6,151 bases of DNA from Planctomycetaceae bacterium (GTDB lineage Bacteria; Planctomycetota; Planctomycetia; Planctomycetales; Planctomycetaceae). Positions 1-6,151 of this stretch are shown here, in pieces. The notes under the pieces were generated by a model. It was not told the origin of the DNA. It was given only the letters and a program-made list of their open reading frames with translations, and did not search any database. The stretch spans positions 1-6,151 of the forward strand of contig DLVV01000162.1 of NCBI GenBank assembly GCA_003445035.1. The letters run 5' to 3'. Numbering within the stretch: position 1 is the first letter of the stretch; each line of letters begins with the position of its first letter. Both the position numbers and the translations under genes were made by a program.

Positions 1-3000
1 CTCGAGGTCAAAAAGAGCATGATGACCCACGGCTGCATGCTGTGGGGTTCGGCGCTCTACAACAACGGGTCGGTCCACGAAAAGTGGCCGACCTACGGCG
101 AGAGTTACTCGATGAACGGAACCCCGCAGCGACTGCAGACGGTTCCGCCACCGACCCCCACAGAAACCGCTCGCAAGGGTGTCCTCCCGTTCCTGAACCC
201 CCTGCCCCGATTCCAGACCACCCACCCGGGCAACATCCTGAGAGTCTTCGAGCGCGGTGGCCGGTTTCGAACCGAAACGGGAATCCCCGAGCGGCTCGAG
301 GAGCCCGGACGTCCTCGAGAACGTCTCAGCAATCGTGGCCTGGGGACACTCAACCGCACCGACCCCGTCTTTATCGGCCTGCAAAAAACCCGGCTGCTGG
401 ATCCAACGCTGAACTTCCTGGGCACCAACGAGCAACCGGGGGATTACCGGTCCAGCGGCTGCACCGCCTGCCACGTCGTCTACGCCAACGACCGCTCGCC
501 GATCCATTCGGGACCGTTTGCCCGCTATGGAAACGGTGGTCGTGCCGCAGCCGAGACCGACGAATTCGTGACTTCCGTCGATCCAACAATCCCCAAGAAC
601 GAACCCGGGCACCCGATCGCTCACCGCTTCACACGTTCGATACCGACCAGCCAGTGCATGATCTGTCACATCCATCCCGGCACGACGGTGATGAACAGTT
701 ACATCGGCTACATGTGGTGGGACCAGGAAACCGACGGGGACCTGATCTACAACAAGTCGGGCAAACCCCTGTCGGCCGAGGACTTCCTTGCCTCGCAGAT
801 GGCCAACCCCAACCTCGCAGCCACCAAACGATATGACCCCTCCCAGAACCACAAGACCCATATCCCGAAGATCAATGACAAGGCCACCCGCACCCAGTTC
901 GCCGACTTTCACGGCCACGGCTGGCTGTTCCGAGCCGTATTCCGCAAGGACACCACCGGACGGATGCTCGACCACCAGGGCCGCGTGATCGAGCACCCCA
1001 CCAACCAGGACCTGAAGGCGGCCATCCAGTTCCCGGGCATGGTCCGGGAACTCTACCGCGGCCGCACCTGGACCTCTCGCGACCAGCGATCCTTCGACAA
1101 GGCGGTCCAGGATCTCGAACGGGTCCGCAACCACATGCCGGTGCACCTGATGGACGTGCATCTCGAGAAGGGCATGCACTGTGTCGACTGCCACTTTCTT
1201 CAGGACGTCCACGGCAACACCAAGCTCTACGGTGAGGTCCGGGCTGCCATCGAGATCACCTGCCAGGACTGCCACGGCGACATCGACGGCCGGGCGATCG
1301 TCCGGGATCGCGACGGATTGCACATGAGAACATCGGGGCCGGCGGCCGCCGAACCGACAGCACGCCGCCGCGGTGGCAGTAACCTGCTGACAATGCGGAC
1401 CCCCTACGGAAAGCGACGGTTCGAGTGGCGCGACGGGCGGCTGATCCAGAGATCGATGGTCGAAAAGGACCTCAGTTGGCCGGTCACCCAGGTGGCCGAC
1501 ACGATTGACCCCGAACACGGTGACTACAACGCGCTCTCGGCGGTCGCCAAAACCGTCCGTTTCGATGACCGGGACCGCATGGTTTGGGGTCACCTGCCGA
1601 GGGACCTGCCCAACCGGGGCCAATTCAAGCCCAACTCCGGCCGCTGCGCACACGATTCACGAGTCGTCAGTTGCACCTCCTGCCACACCTCGTGGAATCC
1701 CAGTTGCTTCGGCTGCCACCTTTCGCAGCGAGCCAACCAGAAGATGCCCTCGTTGCACAACGAGGGCGAGGTGTCCCGCAACCACGTCTCCTACAACTTC
1801 CAAACGCTCCGAGACGACGTCTTCATGCTCGCCAGGGACGGCACCGTCACCGGCAGCCGGATCAACCCGGTCCGTTCGGCCTGCGCGATCCACGTGGGAT
1901 CGTACAACCAGAACCGGGAATCGATCTACTTCCAGCAACAGACGATCTCGGCCGAGGGCTTCAGCGGGATCGCCTTTTCGACCAACGTGCCACACACCGT
2001 CCGCGGCCGTGACGGGACCCGCCAGTGCCGGGACTGCCACCTGGCCGACACCGGCGACAACAATGCGAAAATGGCACAGCTGCTGATGCACGGCACCAAC
2101 GCCATGAATTTCATGGGCCGCTGGACGTGGATCGCCGCCGGGAAACACGGGCTGCATGCGGCCGAGGTGACCGAGCGGGAAGAACCGCAGGCGGTCATCG
2201 GAAGTTCGCTTCACGAACTGGCGTTCCCCAGGCATTTCAAGCGACACGTGACGGGCCACCGCGAATTGCACGTCGAACACGAACATCACGGATACGATGT
2301 CCTCGACCAGTTGCTGGACCGGATCCGACCTCACCGCACCGAGATCCTCAGCATCCAGCACCGCGGCGAATACCTCTACGCGGCCTGTGGAGCCGCGGGA
2401 TTCCGCGTCTTCGACATCGCCAACATCGACAACAAGGGGTTCTCCGAGCGGATCGTCACCGCGCCGGTCTCACCCCTGGGCCAGAAACTCTACGTCAAGA
2501 CCCGCTACGCCACCGCGGTCGCCGCTCCCGCGACGACCGCACCCGACCCGACACGTGAACCGAGTCGCCGTGCAGCCAACCAGGAGGGGACCTCGGCCGA
2601 CAAGCGGCTGGTGCACCTGATGTACGGGTTCCTCTACGTGACCGACCGCCACGAGGGCCTGATCCTGGTCGAGGCCGGAACTCTACTGGACGGCGACCCG
2701 ACCAACAACTTCCTCGAGCGGACTGTGACGTTCAATCCCGACGGGATCCTCGACGGAGCTCGCTCGATCACCATCGCCGGCACCTGCGCCTACATCTGCT
2801 GTGACGCCGGCCTGGCCGTGGTCTCGATCGACAACCCGCTCGCACCCCGGGTCACCGCTCTGCTGGGCCCCGACGTGCTCGAACATCCCACGTCGGTACA
2901 GATCCAGTTCCGTTACGCGTTCGTCTGCGACGAGCAGGGCCTGGCGGTGCTTGACGTGACTGACATGACCCAGCCGCGACCGGCCGCCCGCCTGAAAACT

Positions 3001-3576
3001 CACCGCGCTCACAGCCTGTACGTCGCCCGCACCTACGCGTACCTGGCCGCCGGTGAGCACGGAATGGTGATCGTCGATGTCGCCAACCCGCTCAAGCCAA
3101 GGGTCGACCAGGTCTTCACCGCCGACGGAACAATCAATGATCTCCACGACGTGAAACTCGGCGTGACCTACAGCAGCCAGTTCGCCTACCTGGCCGACGG
3201 CCGCAACGGCCTGAGGGTCGTGCAGTTGACCTCGCCGGCCACTCCCGGCAACGGAGGATTCCGGCCGAGACCGCAACCACGGCTGGTGGCCACCATGCCG
3301 ATGCACAAGGGCGGACACGCACTGGCTCTCTCCAAGGGTGTCGACCGCGACCGGGCCGTCGACGAAGCGGGCAACCAGTTGTCGGTCTTCGGACGAGTCG
3401 GTGCCCGGCCGCTGACACTCCAGGAGCAACAGAAGTTCTATCTCCGCAACGGACGCCCATGGACCGTACCGTCGACCACACGCGATCCGGAAATCAGGGA
3501 CGCCCGCGCCCGTGAACAGAAACTGCAGCGGGACCTCCAGCGGGCCCTCCCGGCCTACATCCCCCCGAGGAAATGA
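1..3576 (+). CDS. Giant multiheme c-type cytochrome with C-terminal LVIVD beta-propeller (5' partial)
   Basis: The frame is open from base 1 to the TGA at 3574-3576, giving 1191 visible codons. The ATG at 19 is not credible as the start. The six codons before it are open in frame, and the protein from there has no signal peptide, which periplasmic heme attachment requires. Seven CXXCH heme sites are visible: CTACH (460-474), CMICH (655-669), CVDCH (1180-1194), CQDCH (1261-1275), CTSCH (1672-1686), CFGCH (1705-1719) and CRDCH (2026-2040). A His-rich stretch (2212-2289) follows, then a propeller of about six LVIVD-like repeats (2341-3237) and a basic, charged tail (about 3400-3573). From family knowledge, CXXCH proteins are matured outside the cytoplasm and carry electrons. 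I recall close full-length relatives, chiefly in Planctomycetota, annotated as LVIVD-repeat or multiheme proteins without assigned function. Role inferred: envelope or surface electron transfer, with the propeller as a docking or scaffolding module. The electron partner is unknown. It converges on the cytochrome gene at 3583-5259. Confidence 0.95.
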   Translation, partial: LEVKKSMMTHGCMLWGSALYNNGSVHEKWPTYGESYSMNGTPQRLQTVPPPTPTETARKGVLPFLNPLPRFQTTHPGNILRVFERGGRFRTETGIPERLEEPGRPRERLSNRGLGTLNRTDPVFIGLQKTRLLDPTLNFLGTNEQPGDYRSSGCTACHVVYANDRSPIHSGPFARYGNGGRAAAETDEFVTSVDPTIPKNEPGHPIAHRFTRSIPTSQCMICHIHPGTTVMNSYIGYMWWDQETDGDLIYNKSGKPLSAEDFLASQMANPNLAATKRYDPSQNHKTHIPKINDKATRTQFADFHGHGWLFRAVFRKDTTGRMLDHQGRVIEHPTNQDLKAAIQFPGMVRELYRGRTWTSRDQRSFDKAVQDLERVRNHMPVHLMDVHLEKGMHCVDCHFLQDVHGNTKLYGEVRAAIEITCQDCHGDIDGRAIVRDRDGLHMRTSGPAAAEPTARRRGGSNLLTMRTPYGKRRFEWRDGRLIQRSMVEKDLSWPVTQVADTIDPEHGDYNALSAVAKTVRFDDRDRMVWGHLPRDLPNRGQFKPNSGRCAHDSRVVSCTSCHTSWNPSCFGCHLSQRANQKMPSLHNEGEVSRNHVSYNFQTLRDDVFMLARDGTVTGSRINPVRSACAIHVGSYNQNRESIYFQQQTISAEGFSGIAFSTNVPHTVRGRDGTRQCRDCHLADTGDNNAKMAQLLMHGTNAMNFMGRWTWIAAGKHGLHAAEVTEREEPQAVIGSSLHELAFPRHFKRHVTGHRELHVEHEHHGYDVLDQLLDRIRPHRTEILSIQHRGEYLYAACGAAGFRVFDIANIDNKGFSERIVTAPVSPLGQKLYVKTRYATAVAAPATTAPDPTREPSRRAANQEGTSADKRLVHLMYGFLYVTDRHEGLILVEAGTLLDGDPTNNFLERTVTFNPDGILDGARSITIAGTCAYICCDAGLAVVSIDNPLAPRVTALLGPDVLEHPTSVQIQFRYAFVCDEQGLAVLDVTDMTQPRPAARLKTHRAHSLYVARTYAYLAAGEHGMVIVDVANPLKPRVDQVFTADGTINDLHDVKLGVTYSSQFAYLADGRNGLRVVQLTSPATPGNGGFRPRPQPRLVATMPMHKGGHALALSKGVDRDRAVDEAGNQLSVFGRVGARPLTLQEQQKFYLRNGRPWTVPSTTRDPEIRDARAREQKLQRDLQRALPAYIPPRK
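1746..1767 (+). repeat. Perfect 10-bp inverted repeat (hairpin) inside the giant cytochrome gene
   Basis: GCCCTCGTTG (1746-1755) is the exact reverse complement of CAACGAGGGC (1758-1767), separated by two bases (CA). In RNA it would form a 9-bp stem with a GCAC tetraloop. It lies within coding sequence (residues ...MPSLHNEGEV...), just after the CFGCH heme site. No T-run follows, so it does not look like an intrinsic terminator. A repeat of this size could arise by chance in a GC-rich window of 6 kb. Confidence 0.6.
2341..3237 (+). repeat. LVIVD-type beta-propeller repeats within the giant cytochrome
   Basis: About six degenerate protein repeats of 35-45 residues are visible. Each has a pattern of 'hydrophobic strand - aromatic/Ala strand - (A/C/D)xxGLxVxDxxxP'. 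Approximate blades are 2341-2430 (GFRVFDIANID), 2611-2745 (EGLILVEAGTL), 2755-2865 (AGLAVVSIDNPLAPR), 2884-2994 (QGLAVLDVTDMTQPR), 3004-3117 (HGMVIVDVANPLKPR) and 3139-3237 (NGLRVVQLTSP). The HGMVIVDVANP blade is closest to the LVIVD consensus (Pfam LVIVD family), which is known to form beta-propellers in secreted bacterial proteins. A Pro/Ala/Thr-rich insertion with no propeller pattern (about 2515-2607) separates the first and second blades. Whether the fold has six or seven blades cannot be settled by reading. A further blade could be supplied by the weakly matching sequence after 3260. Confidence 0.85.
2515..2607 (+). other. Low-complexity Ala/Pro/Thr/Arg-rich insertion between propeller blades
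   Basis: About 31 codons encode an Ala-, Pro-, Thr- and Arg-rich segment (beginning TAVAAPATTAPDPTREPSRR) that breaks the repeat pattern between blades one and two. It lacks regular hydrophobic spacing, so it is probably a surface-exposed disordered loop. Such loops are often variable between relatives. No function can be assigned. Confidence 0.6.
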
Positions 3577-3582
3577 CAATCC

Positions 3583-5259
3583 TCACCTGGCGGAGGAGGA
3601 CCTGGTGGGCCAGGCCTTGACCGCGGCCTCAACAGCCCGGAACGCCCTGGTCACCTCCGCCGGATCGAAATTGCCGATCGGAGGCAGCAGCTTCGACAAG
3701 TCGACCTCGACTGTCTTCGACGGCCCCTGCCGCGGTTCAAACAGCCCCTTGGCCACAGGTTGAACCGGCCGCTGTGGAAATACCAGCACATGTCCGGCTG
3801 CTCGAAGTGCCTTGAGCTCCTTGGCGTCTCCCCGGCCCAACTCGCCGAAAACCACTTCGCAGGCCCAGACCAGTTGGCGGGACGACTCGTAGTCGAATCC
3901 TCCGGCAGCCCCCACTCGTGCGATCTCCAGGAGCACCCGGTGACCATCCTCGCGGGTCAAAGGCCTTCGCTCGAGTTGTTTCGCCTGGGCCGTCAACCAC
4001 GTGGCGGTGGCCGACGTCGTGCGAGCCAGTTCCAAGCGGCTTCCGAACGGAGTCTTGGCCAGGACCCCGCGGACCTGTTTCCACTGCGAATCGAACTGGG
4101 CTCGCTGTTTCGGTTGCTCGAGTGCCACACGGGCCAGGACGGACGCCCATTCTCGGAGAACCGGGCGTCCGGGAACCCCCACGGGATTGGGCCGCCTCTG
4201 TCGCCATGCCGGCACTCTCAGATCATGGTGGCACGCGTAGCATTCGAACTGTGCCAACTCGGGCCAGGTGCCGCCACCACCGGTCGCCCGCTGGCTCAGA
4301 CCGGACGTCAATTCCAGCGACTGAGCCAGTGACACCAGCGCCCCGACCAGCATCGACTGTGTCCTGTGCAGGGAATCGAGCCGATAGGTGTCGGGGCTAA
4401 AGAACGGATCCGCGGTCTTGGCCAGGAACTCGCTGCGGGTTTTCCTTGCCACGGCGTCACTCTTATCGGCAACCGCCCGCCAGTGCGTCGGCATTTGCGC
4501 CACGAAGGTTGCGACCTCGAAACCTGGCAGCGGAGGGTGGCCGGCGGCGTACATTTCATGTGTCACCACGCGGCCCTGCGAGACATCACCGATGTGACAG
4601 GTCCCGCACAGTCGTGCCTTGCTCGACGGCGTACGAACATCGACATACCCGTGCTGTTCCCACTTGGCCTTGGGATCGAGAAATCTCCAGGGACGTTTCG
4701 GGTTCAACGGCGGCAGATGCAGACGAAACCACCCATCACGAGCACCGTCGGTTGAAGCCAGGTCTCCTCCGGGTCCGTGACACCCTTCGCAGGTGATCCC
4801 GAAACTGACATCCGTCTTCCTGTGCCATGTCTCGTCGACCCGGTTCTGGTCGTCGGCGGGCATCAGGGCCTGGGGATACCCGGTGTGACACGACAGGCAC
4901 CGTTTGTCACGGTGCACGGCCTTGATGTTCATCAGGCGGCCCATATCGACCGACCGCGGGTTGAACAGCACCGCGTAGGACTGGTGGTGCTTGTCCTTCC
5001 GGGCCCATGTCAGCACCTCGTTGTCCAGAATCCAGTCACCGCTGGGACTCGGCAGAGGAATGTCTTCATCCGCCCCCTTGGTATCGCGACTGCGACCGTG
5101 ACACCCCACGCAGGCGGTGAACCCGACCACGGCACGCCCCGCCGCCGGATCGTCCTGGGCATTCGATTCGCTGCTGATGCCTGACAACACGCACCCGGCA
5201 AAAACCACCGACAACATCCACTTGCGTCGTCGGTGACAACCTTCGGAAACCCAGTTCAT
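3583..5259 (-). CDS. Exported pentaheme c-type cytochrome (cytochrome c554-like family)
   Basis: This is a complete 558-codon gene from ATG at 5259 to TGA at 3583-3585. GGAG at 5271-5268 sits 8 nt before the ATG and decides this start; the internal Met15 has no comparable site. Residues 1-36 look like an export signal: a basic RRRK (10-13), a hydrophobic core (16-28) and a likely signal peptidase I site after SNA (32-34). Five CXXCH heme sites follow: CVGCH (50-54), CLSCH (121-125), CEGCH (157-161), CGTCH (218-222) and CYACH (340-344). Candidate distal ligands include His91/His92, His116, His234 and the His of AGHP (239-242). The heme spacing and the HEMYAAGHPPLPGFE block resemble the cytochrome c554-like multiheme proteins that I recall as common in Planctomycetota. 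Residues 350-558 are a heme-free, mostly helical region. Role inferred: periplasmic electron carrier; a catalytic role cannot be excluded. It is the downstream gene of a pair with its paralogue at 5279-6151. Confidence 0.94.
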   Translation of the reverse strand: MNWVSEGCHRRRKWMLSVVFAGCVLSGISSESNAQDDPAAGRAVVGFTACVGCHGRSRDTKGADEDIPLPSPSGDWILDNEVLTWARKDKHHQSYAVLFNPRSVDMGRLMNIKAVHRDKRCLSCHTGYPQALMPADDQNRVDETWHRKTDVSFGITCEGCHGPGGDLASTDGARDGWFRLHLPPLNPKRPWRFLDPKAKWEQHGYVDVRTPSSKARLCGTCHIGDVSQGRVVTHEMYAAGHPPLPGFEVATFVAQMPTHWRAVADKSDAVARKTRSEFLAKTADPFFSPDTYRLDSLHRTQSMLVGALVSLAQSLELTSGLSQRATGGGGTWPELAQFECYACHHDLRVPAWRQRRPNPVGVPGRPVLREWASVLARVALEQPKQRAQFDSQWKQVRGVLAKTPFGSRLELARTTSATATWLTAQAKQLERRPLTREDGHRVLLEIARVGAAGGFDYESSRQLVWACEVVFGELGRGDAKELKALRAAGHVLVFPQRPVQPVAKGLFEPRQGPSKTVEVDLSKLLPPIGNFDPAEVTRAFRAVEAAVKAWPTRSSSAR

Positions 5260-5278
5260 CGATCCGGCTCCATCGCTG
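5260..5278 (-). promoter_or_regulatory. Intergenic gap with Shine-Dalgarno for the pentaheme cytochrome
   Basis: The 19-nt gap between the TGA of the upstream cytochrome (5281-5279) and the ATG at 5259 contains GGAG (5271-5268), with an 8-nt spacer. The gap is too short for a separate promoter plus leader. Translation from a shared mRNA is therefore likely, and the two minus-strand genes are probably one operon. Confidence 0.75.
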
Positions 5279-6151
5279 TCATTTCAGGGCTGAACGAATC
5301 ATCCGCATCGCCCTGTCGAACTGCTCCAACGCCACGGGAGGAGCATCAACATCGGCGATTGGACCGCGGAGTTGTGCCGCGCTGTCGTGACCATTCGGAA
5401 ACCGCAGTACGTCTCTCATCCGGGGCAAGGCGTCCCTCAGCACCCGGTCGACCGCTCGGCGTCGCTCACCGGTCAACCCGGTCGCCTCCTTCTGGCTCAC
5501 CTGGAACGAAGAGAGTGCCAGGTAAAGCTGGGCGGCCTGATCCCAGTCGACGGGACCCCGATGGATCTCCGACTTGGCCACCAACCGCCGGGCCAGTCCA
5601 TCGAGATCCTTCACACTGAAGGTGTGCCGGTTGAGCGCCACAGACCACTTGTCGAGTTGGGCGGCCATCGCGGCGGTTTCGATCTTCATCCGGTCGCGAT
5701 CCGGAGCCACCGGCAGGGTCAAGGTGTCGACGCGTTCCAACGACGCGATCGACTCGGATCCCGTCGCCGTCGACCCGATCACCAGCAACGACCTGATCAT
5801 CGAACTTTCCCATCCGGACCACGAGAATTGCCCGGGACGCCGCCCCGATCGCTTCACCACCCGTCGCCGCCAGCGGGCATCTCTCAGGTCATGGTGACAG
5901 GCAAAACACCGGGTCTCAGCCAGTTCCGGCCACGGAGCCACCCCGGTCGACGCCGCGCGCCAACGAGACAGCTCGGCTCGCGCCCTGAGCGTCTCGACCT
6001 GGCCAACCGCCCACAGTTTCAGTTCTCGCAACGTGCCGTCGGCGGCGTCGGGACGTCCCGCATGCCGCTTTCGATCGGCGGCGTCGTCCCAGTGCCGCGG
6101 CAGGTTGGCGTGGTAAGCCGACATCTCGAAATTCAATCGTGGGTGACCGGC
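5279..6151 (-). CDS. Multiheme c-type cytochrome paralogue, C-terminal part (5' partial)
   Basis: The frame is open from the right edge (6151) to the TGA at 5281-5279, giving 290 visible residues. A TTG at 6136-6134 could be mistaken for a start. However, the frame continues through it, and the upstream codons encode AGHPR, which aligns with the AGHPP of the neighbouring cytochrome, so the true start lies beyond the window. One heme site, CFACH (visible residues 82-86, bases 5908-5894), sits in a WPELA...CFACHHDLR block that matches the neighbour at 13 of 17 positions. After it comes a region of about 205 residues without CXXCH, rich in Ala, Leu, Arg and Asp and probably helical. It ends in a segment (VLRFP... 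APPVALEQFDRAMRMIRSALK) that parallels the neighbour's C-terminus. If the missing part resembles the neighbour, about 240 residues with a signal peptide and four hemes are outside the window. Function inferred: exported electron carrier. Whether it pairs with or substitutes for the neighbour cannot be told. Confidence 0.92.
   Translation of the reverse strand, partial: AGHPRLNFEMSAYHANLPRHWDDAADRKRHAGRPDAADGTLRELKLWAVGQVETLRARAELSRWRAASTGVAPWPELAETRCFACHHDLRDARWRRRVVKRSGRRPGQFSWSGWESSMIRSLLVIGSTATGSESIASLERVDTLTLPVAPDRDRMKIETAAMAAQLDKWSVALNRHTFSVKDLDGLARRLVAKSEIHRGPVDWDQAAQLYLALSSFQVSQKEATGLTGERRRAVDRVLRDALPRMRDVLRFPNGHDSAAQLRGPIADVDAPPVALEQFDRAMRMIRSALK

Noticed and set aside
1882..1893. Cys-Ala-Ile-His as a degenerate heme site
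   Set aside because: It lacks the second Cys and the CXXCH spacing. A lone Cys at this place is, as I recall, usual in the family, so it is not counted as a lost heme.
1657..2361. A 234-codon minus-strand open frame opposite the heme region
   Set aside because: It is antisense to three CXXCH sites in the real frame and shows no coherent domain or signal peptide; it is a composition artefact.
2683..3579. A 298-codon open frame on the minus strand opposite the propeller repeats
   Set aside because: It lies entirely antisense to a clearly conserved repeat region, begins at TTG, and has no recognisable domain. Long antisense frames are expected in GC-rich coding DNA.
3601..3614. CCTGG-TGGG-CCAGG hairpin as a terminator for the giant cytochrome gene
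   Set aside because: The stem has only 5 bp, there is no T-run on either strand, and it lies inside the opposing gene.
3760..4400. Plus-strand open frames opposite the pentaheme cytochrome
   Set aside because: These overlap a gene with five heme motifs, a signal peptide and a Shine-Dalgarno; their translations show no family pattern.
5233..5238. Cys8-His9 near the N-terminus of the pentaheme cytochrome as part of a heme site
   Set aside because: The sequence is SEGCH with no first Cys, and it lies in the signal peptide, which would be removed.
6134..6136. TTG as the start codon of the right-edge minus-strand gene
   Set aside because: The frame is open to the window edge, the upstream codons align with the paralogue (AGHP), and there is no signal peptide after the TTG.

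Overview
The window is GC-rich (roughly 60-65% by eye, with G/C strongly preferred at third codon positions). It is almost completely filled by three genes, all for exported multiheme c-type cytochromes. No RNA gene, mobile element, CRISPR array or prophage feature is visible. The protein families, as I recall them, are typical of Planctomycetota (Pirellulales-like or related GC-rich lineages). That assignment rests on family recall and composition, not on a marker gene.

Bases 1-3576 (+ strand) hold the 3' part of a very large gene whose reading frame is open to the left edge. It encodes an N-terminal multiheme region with seven visible CXXCH sites. A short histidine-rich connector follows, then a C-terminal beta-propeller built from about six LVIVD-type repeats. 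The start and the signal peptide lie outside the window.

Bases 3583-6151 (- strand) hold two tandem genes read towards the first gene. The upstream one (5279-6151, 5' end outside the window) and the downstream one (3583-5259, complete, 558 codons, five CXXCH sites) are diverged paralogues. They share an AGHP segment, a WPELA...CxACHHDLR heme block and a C-terminal helical tail. They are 19 nt apart, with a good Shine-Dalgarno in the gap, so they are probably one operon.

The two transcription units converge, with only 6 nt between the stop codons and no recognisable terminator between them. Taken together the locus looks like an envelope electron-transfer module: soluble, periplasmic or lipid-anchored pentaheme-type cytochromes (- strand) beside a giant cytochrome-propeller protein (+ strand). 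Donors and acceptors cannot be read from the sequence. The family type is known as conserved but functionally uncharacterised, so the biology is open although the genes are not unprecedented.
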